Shown: one piece after another, positions 44,833 through 54,618 of the stretch
Position numbering within the stretch: position 1 is the first letter of the stretch
How the letters are laid out: every line of letters starts with the position of its first letter
Source: Brachybacterium sp. P6-10-X1
Lineage (GTDB): Bacteria > Actinomycetota > Actinomycetes > Actinomycetales > Dermabacteraceae
NCBI RefSeq assembly: GCF_001969445.1
Contig: NZ_CP017297.1
Span: 1,798,001 to 1,862,000 of the forward strand
DNA: 64,000 nucleotides
Reading direction: 5' to 3'
Program-made: the position numbers and the translations under genes
The notes under the pieces: model-generated
Database searches by the model: none
What the model was told of the DNA's origin: nothing
The model's input: the letters and a program-made list of their open reading frames with translations, nothing else

Positions 44833-45018
44833 GTGACCAGCCACGACCGTGCGACGGGCGGCTGGGCGACGGACGGCAGCGCGACGGACCGCCGTGCGAC
44901 GGGCCGCTGGGCGACGGGCGGCTGGGCAACCGGCGGCTGGGCGATGGACCGCTGTCCGACGGACCGCTGGGCGACGGGTGATTGGGCGACGGTCTGCGGG
45001 GAGCCGGGGCAGCGATGA
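44833..45018 (+). CDS. Possible small protein of W-x-T-G pentapeptide repeats
   Basis: A GTG at 44833, with AGGAG 12 nt upstream, opens a 61-codon frame. Ten pentapeptide units of type Ala-Thr-Gly/Asp-X-Trp follow before a short tail. It is the translation of the 15-bp tandem array at 44851-45000, whose unit length keeps the frame. I recognise no family. Equally, the array may be non-coding and the open frame a by-product of composition. Confidence 0.25.
   Translation: MTSHDRATGGWATDGSATDRRATGRWATGGWATGGWAMDRCPTDRWATGDWATVCGEPGQR
44851..45000 (+). repeat. Ten exact-length 15-bp tandem repeats
   Basis: Ten units of exactly 15 bp fill 150 bp. The consensus is GCGACGGGCSGCTGG. Units 1 and 5 are identical and the others differ by a few substitutions, with no insertion or deletion. 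The array ends about 40 bp before the hairpin that follows rpsQ. Confidence 0.93.
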
Positions 45019-45038
45019 CGGGCGCCCCGGAGACGACG

Positions 45039-45075
45039 ACAGGGCCGGCCCTCCCCGTAGGAGGACCGGCCCTGT
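45039..45075 (-). terminator. Terminator hairpin after rpsQ
   Basis: Arms 45039-45054 and 45060-45075 (ACAGGGCCGG... / ...CCGGCCCTGT) pair over 16 bp with one mismatch and a 5-nt loop. It lies 35 nt beyond the rpsQ stop, so the S10 operon transcript probably ends here instead of running into rplN. Confidence 0.82.
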
Positions 45076-45109
45076 TCAGGATCCGGGTGCGGTCACGAAG
45101 ACCGCGGGA

Positions 45110-45436
45110 TCACTTGGCGCGCTCGAGGATCTCGACCAGGCGCCACCGCTTGGTGGCGGAGGTCGGACGGGTCTCCATGATCAGGACACGGTCGCCGTAG
45201 CCGGCAGCGTTCTCCTCGTCATGGGCCTTGAACTTGCTGGACTTCGTCGTGACCTTGCCGTAGCGGGCGTGCTTGACACGCTCCTCGACCTCGACCACGA
45301 CGGTCTTGTCCATCTTGTCCGAGACCACGAGACCGCGGACGGTCTTGCGGTACGGGCGCTCGTGGGAGGACGCGTGCGCCCCCTCCTTGTCGAGTTCCTC
45401 TGCGGCCGGGATATCGGCCTGGGTGTTCTCAGTCAT
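45110..45436 (-). CDS. rpsQ: 30S ribosomal protein S17
   Basis: 108 residues. The core reads [20 protein letters not shown] and [20 protein letters not shown], ending [17 protein letters not shown]. About 25 acidic residues precede the core. The ATG at 45436 has AGGAA nearby; an ATG at 45460 overlaps the rpmC stop. It is the last gene of the S10 unit here. Confidence 0.97.
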   Translation of the reverse strand: MTENTQADIPAAEELDKEGAHASSHERPYRKTVRGLVVSDKMDKTVVVEVEERVKHARYGKVTTKSSKFKAHDEENAAGYGDRVLIMETRPTSATKRWRLVEILERAK

Positions 45437-45456
45437 CTCTGTTCCTCGCTTCGCGG

Positions 45457-45690
45457 TCACTCGGCGGAGCCGGGGCCCTGACGGATGCCCAGCTCGCGCT
45501 CGCGCACGATCGTGTAGATCCGTGCGATGTCCTTCTTGACGGACCGCAGGCGGCCGGAGCTCTCGAGCTGACCGGTAGCGGACTGGAAACGAAGCTTGAA
45601 CAGCTCGTCCTTGGCCTTCGCCAGCTCCTCGGCAAGCTTGACGTCGTCCAGCTTGTCGAGTTCATCGGCGGTGAGCTTGGTCGCTGCCAT
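45457..45690 (-). CDS. rpmC: 50S ribosomal protein L29
   Basis: 77 residues, two long helices. It contains [20 protein letters not shown] and [19 protein letters not shown]. It sits at the tunnel exit and contacts SRP and trigger factor. The ATG overlaps the rplP stop by one base. Confidence 0.97.
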   Translation of the reverse strand: MAATKLTADELDKLDDVKLAEELAKAKDELFKLRFQSATGQLESSGRLRSVKKDIARIYTIVRERELGIRQGPGSAE

Positions 45691-46109
45691 CAGATGTCAC
45701 CACCCTCTCGGCTCAGAATGCGGCACTTCATGGGGAGCTTGTGCATCGCCAGGCGCAAGGCCTCACGAGCAACCTCCTCGTCGACGCCGGTGATCTCGAA
45801 CATGACTCGTCCCGGCTTGATATTGGCGACCCACCACTCGACGGAACCCTTGCCGGAGCCCATGCGGACCTCGGCCGGCTTCTTGGTGAGCGGTCGATCG
45901 GGGTAGATGTTGATGAACACCTTGCCGCCACGCTTCATATAGCGGGTCATGGCGATACGTGCGGCCTCGATCTGGCGATTGGTGACGTAGGCCGGCGCGA
46001 GCGCCTGGATGCCGTAGTCACCGAACGCGAGCTCGGTCCCGCCCTTGGCCATGCCGCTGCGCGTCGGATGGTGCTGCTTGCGGTGCTTGGTCCTGCGAGG
46101 GATCAGCAT
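45690..46109 (-). CDS. rplP: 50S ribosomal protein L16
   Basis: 139 residues, starting [17 protein letters not shown] and containing [40 protein letters not shown] and [14 protein letters not shown] end ([10 protein letters not shown]). L16 helps position A-site tRNA. It follows rpsC by 6 nt. Confidence 0.98.
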   Translation of the reverse strand: MLIPRRTKHRKQHHPTRSGMAKGGTELAFGDYGIQALAPAYVTNRQIEAARIAMTRYMKRGGKVFINIYPDRPLTKKPAEVRMGSGKGSVEWWVANIKPGRVMFEITGVDEEVAREALRLAMHKLPMKCRILSREGGDI

Positions 46110-46115
46110 TGTCGC

Positions 46116-46955
46116 TCAGGCCTCCGTTCCGGACTGCTCTGCGGGAGCGGACGCCGGCTGCTCGGCGGGAGCAGATGCCTGCGGAGCAGACTCCTGGTTC
46201 TCCCGACGGGCGGCTGCATTGCGCTCGTTACGACGGCCGCGCGGGCGCTCGGCACGCGGGCCGCGCCCGCCGGAGCGGGGACCCTGCGAGGCGGCCTGCT
46301 GGGCCGCGAGCTCCTTGGCGGTGACGTCGCCCTTGTAGATCCACACCTTCACGCCGATGCGGCCGAAGGCGGTGCGGGCCTCGTAGAAGCCGTAGTCGAT
46401 GTTCGCGCGGAGGGTGTGCAGCGGCACGCGCCCCTCGCGGTAGAACTCGTTACGGCTCATCTCGGCGCCGCCGAGACGGCCGGAGACCGCCACACGGATG
46501 CCCTTCGCGCCGGCGCGCTGCGCGGACTGCATGCCCTTGCGCATCGCACGACGGAAGGACACACGGGCGGCGAGCTGCTCGGCGATGCCCTGAGCGACCA
46601 GCTGGGCATCGGCCTCGGGGTTCTTGACCTCGAGGATGTTCAGCTGGATCTGCTTGCCGGTGAGCTTCTCCAGCGCACCGCGCAGACGCTCGGCCTCCGC
46701 GCCGCGGCGCCCGATGACGATGCCCGGGCGGGCGGTGTGGAGATCGACACGGACGCGATCCCGGGTGCGCTCGATCTCGACCTTGGAGATGCCGGCCCGC
46801 TCCATGCCCGTGGACATGAGCTTGCGGATCGCGACGTCTTCCTTCACGTAGTCGCGGTAGCGCTGACCCTCCTTGGAGGAGTCGGCGAACCACCGGCTGT
46901 TGTGCTCCGTGGTGATCCCGAGGCGGAACCCGTTCGGATTGACCTTCTGGCCCAT
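46116..46955 (-). CDS. rpsC: 30S ribosomal protein S3
   Basis: 279 residues. It starts [20 protein letters not shown]. The KH domain has [19 protein letters not shown] and the C-domain [20 protein letters not shown]. The tail is rich in Arg, Gln, Pro and Ala and longer than in E. coli (233). It forms part of the mRNA entry helicase site. Confidence 0.98.
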   Translation of the reverse strand: MGQKVNPNGFRLGITTEHNSRWFADSSKEGQRYRDYVKEDVAIRKLMSTGMERAGISKVEIERTRDRVRVDLHTARPGIVIGRRGAEAERLRGALEKLTGKQIQLNILEVKNPEADAQLVAQGIAEQLAARVSFRRAMRKGMQSAQRAGAKGIRVAVSGRLGGAEMSRNEFYREGRVPLHTLRANIDYGFYEARTAFGRIGVKVWIYKGDVTAKELAAQQAASQGPRSGGRGPRAERPRGRRNERNAAARRENQESAPQASAPAEQPASAPAEQSGTEA

Positions 46956-46965
46956 TCGGGACTCC

Positions 46966-47319
46966 TTACTTGTTCACGGGAGCGACCACCACGGTGACGT
47001 GGCTGGTGCGCTTCTTGATCTGGAAGGCTCGACCCTGTGCACGCGGCTGGAACCGCTTCATGGTCGGACCTTCATCGACGAATGCGGCGGAGACGACGAG
47101 CTCGCGCTCATCGAAGCGCTCCCCCGCCTGATCTGCCTTCACCCGCGCGTTGGCGATCGCGGACTCGACGAGCTTGAGGACGGGCTCGCTGGCGGCCTGC
47201 GGCGCGAACCGCAGGGTGTCCAGGGCCTCGGCCGTGCTCTTGCCACGAATCAGGTCCACAACGCGGCGAGCCTTCATGGGCGACATGCGGAGATGCCGCA
47301 CCTGCGCCTTGGCTTCCAT
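46966..47319 (-). CDS. rplV: 50S ribosomal protein L22
   Basis: 117 residues, starting [20 protein letters not shown] and containing [20 protein letters not shown] and the exit-tunnel loop [20 protein letters not shown]. Changes in that loop give macrolide resistance in many bacteria. It is 10 nt upstream of rpsC. Confidence 0.98.
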   Translation of the reverse strand: MEAKAQVRHLRMSPMKARRVVDLIRGKSTAEALDTLRFAPQAASEPVLKLVESAIANARVKADQAGERFDERELVVSAAFVDEGPTMKRFQPRAQGRAFQIKKRTSHVTVVVAPVNK

Positions 47320-47371
47320 TGCTGTCCTGCTTTCTTCTGGATGTCGGGACGTGCTGCCGTGCTGAGGGTGA

Positions 47372-47653
47372 TCAGCGACGACGGCCCTTTCTGTCGTCCT
47401 TCTCGTGGCCCTTGAAAGTCCGCGTGGGAGCGAACTCGCCGAGCTTGTGGCCGACCATCGACTCGGTGACGAACACCGTGACGTGCTTGCGGCCGTCGTG
47501 CACTGCGAAGGTGTGGCCGAGGAAGTCCGGGGTGATGACCGAACGACGCGACCAGGTCTTGATGAGGTTCTTCGTGCCCTTGTCGTTCTGGACGTCGACC
47601 TTCTTCTGAAGGTGATCGTCGACGAACGGGCCCTTGGCGATACTGCGAGGCAT
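47372..47653 (-). CDS. rpsS: 30S ribosomal protein S19
   Basis: 93 residues, starting [20 protein letters not shown] and containing [20 protein letters not shown] and [19 protein letters not shown]19 is in the 30S head with S13. Confidence 0.98.
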   Translation of the reverse strand: MPRSIAKGPFVDDHLQKKVDVQNDKGTKNLIKTWSRRSVITPDFLGHTFAVHDGRKHVTVFVTESMVGHKLGEFAPTRTFKGHEKDDRKGRRR

Positions 47654-47668
47654 GTGCGGTTCTCCCTA

Positions 47669-48505
<837 letters not shown>

Positions 48506-48551
48506 GTGGGTTTCCCTCAGACTCTCTTCGGCTCCTCGGACATCGGCCGCC

Positions 48552-48854
48552 TCAGGCGACCGACCCTCCGAAGATGTCGATGGCTCCGTCAGTCAGGGTG
48601 ATCACGGCGCGCTTGGTGTTCTTGCGCTTGCCGGTCCCGAAGCGCGTGCGGCGCGTCTTGCCCTGACGGTTGATCGTGTTCACCGAGGAGACCTTGACGT
48701 CGAAGATGGATTCGACGGCGATCTTGATCTCGGTCTTGTTGGCGCGAGCGTCCACCAGGAAGGTGTACTTGCCCTCGTCCATCAGCCCGTAGCTCTTCTC
48801 GGAGACGACCGGGGCCAGCAGGACGTCGCGGGGATCCTTGTTCAGCGAGGTCAC
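48552..48854 (-). CDS. rplW: 50S ribosomal protein L23
   Basis: 100 residues. It contains [40 protein letters not shown] and [19 protein letters not shown]. It docks trigger factor and SRP at the tunnel exit. The ATG overlaps the rplD stop (ATGA). Confidence 0.98.
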   Translation of the reverse strand: MTSLNKDPRDVLLAPVVSEKSYGLMDEGKYTFLVDARANKTEIKIAVESIFDVKVSSVNTINRQGKTRRTRFGTGKRKNTKRAVITLTDGAIDIFGGSVA

Positions 48855-49807
48855 TTCGACTCCTCCTCGGCGGCCTCATCGGCCGGGGTGGACTCCTTGA
48901 CCGCGTTCACGAACCCGGCGGCCAGGGCGGCCTCCTCGGACGCGAACCAGACCTCGGCCTTGGTACGGCCGTACCACGGGGAGTCCTCGGTGTGGAACTT
49001 CTTCGAACCCTGGTTGCCCTTGATGGTGAAGCCCTCGGGCGCGGAGCCGTCGGCCAGCGGGGCCGCGGAGCCGTCGCCGAAGGGGCCCTCCTCGGCAGCG
49101 GCGGCCGGCGCGGCGGGAGCCGGGGCGGCAGCAGCAGCCTTCGCCGTGGCGAAGGAGGAGGCGGGAAGGGTCAGGGTGGCCTGGGCCACGAAGTCCTCCA
49201 GCGCACCGGCGGTGAACACGACGTCGTCGGAGAGCATGACGTCGTAGGTGTTCACCTGGTCCGCGTACAGGACGTGGGTGGTCGGCAGGTTGCGCGAGCT
49301 CAGCGCGCCCAGGTCGTCGTCACGACGCACGACGACCAGCAGGTGCCGGCGGTCGGAGACGTGGGACAGGGTCACGCGGGCCGCCTTGGTGGAGGCGACG
49401 TCCCCGTCGAGCAGGGACGAGACCACGTGGACGCGGCCGTTGCGGGCCCGATCGGAGAGGGCGCCCCGCAGAGCGGCGGCCTTCATCTTCTTCGGGGTGC
49501 GCTGACCGTAGTCGCGCGGGACGGGGCCGTGGACGGTGCCGCCACCGGCGAACTGCGGTGCGCGCAGGGAACCCTGACGGGCACGACCGGTGCCCTTCTG
49601 CTTCCAGGGCTTCTTGCCGCCGCCGCGCACCTCGGCGCGGGTCTTGGTCTTGTGGGTGCCCTGACGGGCGGCCGCCTGCTGGGCGACGACCACCTGGTGG
49701 ATCAGGGGCACATTGGTCTGCACGTCGAAGATCGACGCGGGCAGCTCGACGGTGCCGGACTTCTTTCCGGCGGTGTCGAGCACCTCGACGGTCAGGTTCG
49801 CTGCCAT
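48851..49807 (-). CDS. rplD: 50S ribosomal protein L4 fused to a C-terminal sunset-like domain
   Basis: Residues 1-215 are a normal L4: [33 protein letters not shown] and [19 protein letters not shown]. The protein continues to 318, about 100 residues beyond the usual end. A Pro/Ala-rich linker (about 220-258) leads to [20 protein letters not shown] then [20 protein letters not shown]. This motif order (GNxxSxxxH, Y, AEVWF, AAGF) matches the small sunset domain found at the ends of diverse actinobacterial proteins. An acidic tail follows. L4 lines the exit tunnel, and the function of the added domain is unknown. Confidence 0.93.
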   Translation of the reverse strand: MAANLTVEVLDTAGKKSGTVELPASIFDVQTNVPLIHQVVVAQQAAARQGTHKTKTRAEVRGGGKKPWKQKGTGRARQGSLRAPQFAGGGTVHGPVPRDYGQRTPKKMKAAALRGALSDRARNGRVHVVSSLLDGDVASTKAARVTLSHVSDRRHLLVVVRRDDDLGALSSRNLPTTHVLYADQVNTYDVMLSDDVVFTAGALEDFVAQATLTLPASSFATAKAAAAAPAPAAPAAAAEEGPFGDGSAAPLADGSAPEGFTIKGNQGSKKFHTEDSPWYGRTKAEVWFASEEAALAAGFVNAVKESTPADEAAEEESK

Positions 49808-49812
49808 CGGGC

Positions 49813-50499
49813 TCAGGCCTCCTTCGCGGGGCTCTTGACAGCCGAGCGGACGAGCACGAGGCCGCCCTTGGCGCCGGGAACGGCACCCTTGACGAGCACG
49901 AGGCCCTTCTCGACGTCGACCGCATGAACGGTCAGGTTCTGGACACTGGTGCGATCGCTGCCCATACGGCCAGCCATGCGCTGACCCCGGAAGACGCGAC
50001 CGGGGGTGGACGCGCCGCCGATGGACCCGGGCTTGCGGTGGTTGCGGTGCTGACCGTGGGTGGCGCTGACGCCGGCGAAGCCGTGACGCTTCATGACGCC
50101 CGCGGTGCCCTTGCCCTTGGAGGTGCCGACGATGTCGACCTTCTGGCCGGAGGTGAAGACCGACGCGTCGATCTCCTGTCCGAGGCTGTACTCGGCGGCA
50201 TCCGCGGTGCGCAGCTCGACGAGATGACGGCGCGGGGTCACGCCGGCCTTCTCGAAGTGGCCCTTCAGCGGGGCCGACACCTTGCGGGGGTCGATCTGGC
50301 CGTAAGCGATCTGCACGGCGTCGTACCCGTCGGTCTCGAGGGAACGGATCTGGGTGACGACGTTCGCACCGGTCTGCACGACGGTCACAGGAACGAGCTT
50401 TCCGCTGTCGTCCCAGACCTGGGTCATGCCGAGCTTGGTGCCGAGCACGCCGGTCACCGGACGGGCCTGCTGCCCTGTCAGTTCGTTGCTCATGTCCAC
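49813..50499 (-). CDS. rplC: 50S ribosomal protein L3
   Basis: 228 residues. It contains [39 protein letters not shown] and the tunnel/PTC loop [19 protein letters not shown]. It is an early assembly protein close to the peptidyl-transferase centre. It lies 5 nt from both neighbours. Confidence 0.98.
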   Translation of the reverse strand: MDMSNELTGQQARPVTGVLGTKLGMTQVWDDSGKLVPVTVVQTGANVVTQIRSLETDGYDAVQIAYGQIDPRKVSAPLKGHFEKAGVTPRRHLVELRTADAAEYSLGQEIDASVFTSGQKVDIVGTSKGKGTAGVMKRHGFAGVSATHGQHRNHRKPGSIGGASTPGRVFRGQRMAGRMGSDRTSVQNLTVHAVDVEKGLVLVKGAVPGAKGGLVLVRSAVKSPAKEA

Positions 50500-50504
50500 C
50501 TGCC

Positions 50505-50813
50505 TCAGAGCTTGATCTCGATGTTGACGTCCGCCGGCAGGTCGAGACGCATGAGCGAGTCCACGGCCTTGGGCGTGGGGTCGACGATGTCGATCAGTCG
50601 CTTGTGCGTGCGCATCTCGAAATGCTCACGGGAGTCCTTGTACTTGTGGGGAGAACGGATCACGCAGAACACGTTCTTCTCGGTCGGCAGCGGCACCGGG
50701 CCCACGACCGTCGCACCCGCGCTGGAGACCGTCTCGACGATCTTGCGCGCCGAGGTGTCGATCACCTCGTGGTCGTACGACTTGAGCCGGATGCGGATCT
50801 TCTGTCCCGCCAT
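50505..50813 (-). CDS. rpsJ: 30S ribosomal protein S10 (NusE)
   Basis: 102 residues. It starts [20 protein letters not shown] and contains [20 protein letters not shown] and the end [17 protein letters not shown]10 also acts in antitermination as NusE. It is the first gene of the S10 operon; in many actinobacteria tuf lies just upstream, but here ngcEFG intervenes. Confidence 0.98.
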   Translation of the reverse strand: MAGQKIRIRLKSYDHEVIDTSARKIVETVSSAGATVVGPVPLPTEKNVFCVIRSPHKYKDSREHFEMRTHKRLIDIVDPTPKAVDSLMRLDLPADVNIEIKL

Positions 50814-51248
50814 GGCGTCCTGTCTCTCTTCTCGTCTGGCATGGATGCAGCCGCTCCCGGTACCCGAGGACGGGCGTGTCGGCCTCCGCGGGGCACACAG
50901 CCCTGCCTTCGGCCGCCGAGAATCGGCTGCTTCTGCGTCGCTTCCCTCGTCGATGCGCGATCAGCGCCAGTGGCGCAGTTCGCATCCTCGGGACGGACCT
51001 CATCCGGTGATCATTCGCCGCGGTACTGGACCCACGGAGAACGGAACCGGGCATGTCGGCCCGCGCAGACAACCCATACAGTTTGCCAGAGCCCGTCGCC
51101 GGCGACAAGACGGGCCCGGGTGCACCCCATCACATCCGGGGTCCCGGGCCCGTCCGAGCGCCTGATCCGAGGACCGATCGGTCCGAGCGCCTGATCCGGG
51201 GTGGATCGCCCGCCGTTCGGTCACGGCGGCTCGACCATCACCCGTCGG
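50814..51248. other. S10 operon leader region and end of ngc operon
   Basis: This 435-bp interval must hold the rpsJ promoter and leader, but I could not pick a confident -35/-10 pair. Near the ngcG end are a hairpin (51109-51154), an 18-bp direct repeat (51152-51169 and 51181-51198) and between the copies a perfect 14-bp palindrome GGACCGATCGGTCC (51171-51184). No gene is evident. Confidence 0.55.
51109..51154 (-). terminator. Hairpin downstream of ngcG
   Basis: GACGGGCCCGGG (51109-51120) pairs perfectly with CCCGGGCCCGTC (51143-51154). Inner ACCCC and GGGGT arms extend the stem past a 3-nt bulge. It lies about 95 nt beyond the ngcG stop and ahead of the S10 leader, so it probably ends the ngc transcript. 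Confidence 0.65.
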
Positions 51249-52184
51249 TCATTTGTCCGCGCCGCGTCCGACGCCGCCCTGCAGCTGGCGCTGGAAGAAC
51301 GCGTAGACGATGAGCACCGGCAGGATCGTGATGGTCACGGCGGCGAACATCGCGCCCCAGTCCGACTGGTAGCCCTGCTGCGCCTGCATGTTCGCGAGGC
51401 CCTGGGCGAGCACGAACTTGCTCTCGTCCGTGTTCAGCACGACCGGGAGCAGGAACTGGTTCCACAGGCCGAGGAAGTTGAAGATCGTCACGCTGGCGAG
51501 CCCCGGGGCCGCCATCGGGACCATCACCGTGAAGAAGGTACGGAAGTCCCCTGCGCCGTCGATGGCGGCGGCCTCGGCGATCTCTTCCGGCAGCTGTCGG
51601 AAGAACGCATAGAGGAAGAACACCGTGAACGGGAGGGCGAAGCCGGCATAGGCCAGGATCAACCCGATGTAGGTGTTGCGCAGCCCCATCGATTCCAGCA
51701 CGAAGAACAGCGGCACCACGGCGAGGAACAGCGGGAACGTGAGCCCGGCGATCAGCCCGTAGTAGATCAGCCGACGCCCGGGGAAGGCGTACCGGGCCAG
51801 GACGTACGCACACATGGAGCCCAGGAGCATCACCAGGAACAGCGCTCCGCCGACGACGATCAGCGTGTTCCCGAAGAACCGGCCGATGCCGGCCTCGGTC
51901 CAGGCGGTCACGAAGTTCTCGACGTTCAGCTTCTCGGGCAGGCTGAACGGTGAGGTGAGGATCTCCCGAGAGTTCTTGAACGAGCTGTAGAAGGTCCACA
52001 GCAGCGGCAGGACCACCAGCAGCGCCCAGATGGTCAGGACCACGTTGGCGATGACGCCGAAGCTCCGGTCCCCGCCCGAGGACGCGGAACGGCCGCCTCG
52101 GCCCCGGGATCCGGAGCCGTCGACGGCGTGCGCTCGCGCGGGGCCCGCCTGCGCGGCCCCCGCGGACTCGGGGCTCTTCGCCAT
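51249..52184 (-). CDS. ngcG: Carbohydrate ABC transporter permease NgcG-like
   Basis: 311 residues with six transmembrane helices after a Gly/Ser-rich cytoplasmic start of about 35 residues. The binding-protein-dependent permease EAA motif appears as EIAEAAAIDGAGDFRTFFTV. It pairs with the upstream permease for sugar import. Its ATG overlaps the upstream stop by one base. Its name rests on the NgcE match of the adjacent binding protein. No ATPase gene accompanies it; in Streptomyces the shared ATPase MsiK serves such transporters. Confidence 0.88.
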   Translation of the reverse strand: MAKSPESAGAAQAGPARAHAVDGSGSRGRGGRSASSGGDRSFGVIANVVLTIWALLVVLPLLWTFYSSFKNSREILTSPFSLPEKLNVENFVTAWTEAGIGRFFGNTLIVVGGALFLVMLLGSMCAYVLARYAFPGRRLIYYGLIAGLTFPLFLAVVPLFFVLESMGLRNTYIGLILAYAGFALPFTVFFLYAFFRQLPEEIAEAAAIDGAGDFRTFFTVMVPMAAPGLASVTIFNFLGLWNQFLLPVVLNTDESKFVLAQGLANMQAQQGYQSDWGAMFAAVTITILPVLIVYAFFQRQLQGGVGRGADK

Positions 52185-53149
52185 CACACATCCTTCCGTC
52201 GGAAGCTGAACAGGACGATCACGGCCATCAGCATCGTCACCAGAGCGAGCACCACACCCATGGCCGAGGCGAGCCCGAACCGCGAGTCGAAGAACGCCGT
52301 CTGGTAGAGGTACCGGGAGATGACCTCGGTGCTCTTGGCCGTGCCGCCGTTCGGCGTCATCACCTGGATGTACACGAACATGTCCAGCGCGACGATGCCC
52401 ATGTACACGGCGGCCGTCGACACGTTCTCCCGGATCATCGGCATGATCACCTGCACAGAGAGCCGCATGCGTCCACAGCCGTCGAGACGTGCGGCTTCCA
52501 CCACCTCGGCGGGCACCGCGTGGATCGCGGCGACGAAGAGCACCATGTAGAACCCGAGCAGGTTCCAGACCACGGCCAGCATGACCGCGATCAGGGCGTA
52601 GTCCGGGTTTCCCAGCCACGCGATCCCGGAGTCCAGACCGACCAGGCCGAGGGTGCCATTGAGCAGCCCGCCGTTGGGTGAGTAGATGAAGGCGAACAGG
52701 ATGCCGACCACGACGGCCGGGATCACGTACGGGAAGAAGCTCACCATGCGGAAGAAGTTCGCCCCGCGCACGCCACGGATCTGCCCGCGCGTGCTGCCCC
52801 CGACGGTGACCAGGATCGCCAGCGCGAACGCCAGCACGATCACGATCGTGGGCAGCGCGACCAACAGGATCAAGTTGTTGGTCAGCGCCTTGAGGAAGGT
52901 GGGGTCCTGGAACAGCGTGACGTAGTTGCCCAGCCCGATGAACTCGGGGGCGGCCGCCAGGCCCCGCCAGTCGGTCAGCGAGTAGTAGATCGCCTGGGCG
53001 ACCGGCCACACGACGATGACGACGTAGAGCAGCAGCGGCAGTCCGAGGAAGACCGCGAAGAAGAGGGCCCGGGCGGGTGTGATCCTGCGGCGGGCCCCTC
53101 GGGTACGCGACGGCGCACCCGCGGGGACTGCAGTGGGAACGGCCGCCAT
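52184..53149 (-). CDS. ngcF: Carbohydrate ABC transporter permease NgcF-like
   Basis: 321 residues with six transmembrane helices. The EAA loop reads EVVEAARLDGCGRMRLSVQV. The N-terminus is Pro/Arg-rich and the TM1 region (FFAVFLGLPLLLYVVIVVWP) is typical of MalF-type sugar permeases. It is translationally coupled on both sides, overlapping the ngcE stop at its start and the ngcG ATG at its end. Confidence 0.88.
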   Translation of the reverse strand: MAAVPTAVPAGAPSRTRGARRRITPARALFFAVFLGLPLLLYVVIVVWPVAQAIYYSLTDWRGLAAAPEFIGLGNYVTLFQDPTFLKALTNNLILLVALPTIVIVLAFALAILVTVGGSTRGQIRGVRGANFFRMVSFFPYVIPAVVVGILFAFIYSPNGGLLNGTLGLVGLDSGIAWLGNPDYALIAVMLAVVWNLLGFYMVLFVAAIHAVPAEVVEAARLDGCGRMRLSVQVIMPMIRENVSTAAVYMGIVALDMFVYIQVMTPNGGTAKSTEVISRYLYQTAFFDSRFGLASAMGVVLALVTMLMAVIVLFSFRRKDV

Positions 53150-54618
53150 CACTCGGGAACGTCGAACTTCTCGATGCTGTCGTCCTCGCGGACCGCGTCG
53201 ATCATCGCCTGCTCCCGCTCCCGGGCCTGGTCGGCGGTCAGAGCGCCGCTGAGGAACTCCGTCCACAGGGTGACCGTGTCGGGGCCGAGCCCGTACCAGT
53301 CGCGGTGGCTGATGTGGAAGGTGTTCTCTCCTGCGGCGGTGATCATCTCGTTGGTCGAGGCGAGCGCGGTGGAGCCGAAGGCGCCCTCGGGGATGGTGTC
53401 CTTGAGGACCGTCGGGGACGAGGTGATCTCGGAGAAGTTCTGCGCCTGTTCCTTGGAGAGCATGATCCGCAGGAACTCCAGCCCCCCGGCCCCGTTCGCG
53501 GCGTCGCTGGGGACGAAGAAGGGCTCCCCCGCCGTGCCGTGGATGGTCTCCGGGGGCATCGCGCCGCTCGAACTGAGCTGGGGGGTGGGAACGCCCACCA
53601 TCTCGTAGTCCTCCGGGGTGATGCCCTTCTGCTCGTTCTCGATCCACGAGCCCGACGGGTACATCACCGCTTTTCCGGTGACCCATTGGGCCTGGGCCTC
53701 GGTGTGCTTGATCCCGGCACCGCCGGAGAGGAAGTATCCGGCCGCGACGGCATCCTCGATCGCCGCGTACGCGCTGACGACGGAGTCCTGCTCGAAGGCG
53801 TCGGGCTCGAGGCGGTCGAGATTCTTCTGCACCTCGACGCCGCCCTCCTTGATGGCCATCGAGAGGGCGAGCTCGCGATAGTAGTTCGAGGCGTTCTGCC
53901 CGCCCCACGGGAACAGCGCGATGTCCTCGCCCTTGGCGGCTTCACCGATGGTCATCACGTCGTCCCAGGTGACAGGCGGGGTCCAGCCCTTCTCCTCGAA
54001 CTGCTTGCGGGAGAACCACACCGCGTAGACGGTGTAGACGTAGTTGAGGGCGTACAGCTTGCCGGAATACGTCCCCGGAGCCAGCGAGCCGGGGATCAGA
54101 GAGTCCTTGATGGTGCCGCCGTCGAGGGAGGTCGCCTCGACGAGCTGATCGATCTCGGCCACGCTGCCTTCCCCGACGAGCGCCCCGGAGTTCATCGACT
54201 GCGCGCCCGAGTTGTCGAAGAGGTCCGGCGGGTTGCCGCCGATGAAGCGCGGCTGCAGATCGGGCTGGATGTTCACGGTCGAGGAGACCTGTACGTCGGC
54301 GTCCGGGTACATCTCCTGGTACTTCTCGCCGGCGTCCTTCGCGTACTGGTCGCCGTAGCCGCCGTTGAAGATGACGACGTCGACCTTCGCATCGCCCGAG
54401 ACGCCGAAGGGGTTGTCGTCGGAGACGTCGCCCTCCCCGGTGCCCACGCCGGAACCGTCCTCGCCCTCGTCACCGCCGCCGCCACCGCCACCGGCGGCAC
54501 AGGCGCTCAGGGCGGCGGCCCCGGTGCCCACCCCGGCGAGGCCGAGGAAGAGCCGTCGGGACGCTCCGAGCTTCTCGGCCGGAGTGTCGAGCATGATGGG
54601 ATCCTTGGGGTCGTCCAT
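53149..54618 (-). CDS. ngcE: NgcE-like N-acetylglucosamine/diacetylchitobiose-binding lipoprotein
   Basis: 489 residues. The signal SRRLFLGLAGVGTGAAALSAC has a twin-arginine start and an LSAC lipobox, and a Gly/Asp-rich linker follows. The mature protein matches the NgcE family at VVIFNGGYGDQYAKDAGEKY, QPRFIGGNPPDLFDNSGAQS, LNYVYTVYAVWFSR, GSWIENEQKGITPEDYEM and STALASTNEMITAAGENTF. NgcE binds GlcNAc and chitobiose at the cell surface. The ATG at 54618 follows GAGGGAG; upstream in-frame ATGs lack a site. Confidence 0.9.
   Translation of the reverse strand: MDDPKDPIMLDTPAEKLGASRRLFLGLAGVGTGAAALSACAAGGGGGGGDEGEDGSGVGTGEGDVSDDNPFGVSGDAKVDVVIFNGGYGDQYAKDAGEKYQEMYPDADVQVSSTVNIQPDLQPRFIGGNPPDLFDNSGAQSMNSGALVGEGSVAEIDQLVEATSLDGGTIKDSLIPGSLAPGTYSGKLYALNYVYTVYAVWFSRKQFEEKGWTPPVTWDDVMTIGEAAKGEDIALFPWGGQNASNYYRELALSMAIKEGGVEVQKNLDRLEPDAFEQDSVVSAYAAIEDAVAAGYFLSGGAGIKHTEAQAQWVTGKAVMYPSGSWIENEQKGITPEDYEMVGVPTPQLSSSGAMPPETIHGTAGEPFFVPSDAANGAGGLEFLRIMLSKEQAQNFSEITSSPTVLKDTIPEGAFGSTALASTNEMITAAGENTFHISHRDWYGLGPDTVTLWTEFLSGALTADQAREREQAMIDAVREDDSIEKFDVPE

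Noticed and set aside
44312..44929. Long open frames on both strands across 44.3-44.9 kb
   Set aside because: The region is simple-sequence DNA poor in stop triplets, so all frames stay open. The predicted proteins are Arg/Gly/Ser repeats without family motifs.
44833..45018. The 15-bp repeats as a CRISPR array
   Set aside because: The units are contiguous without spacers and too short. No cas genes are in the window.
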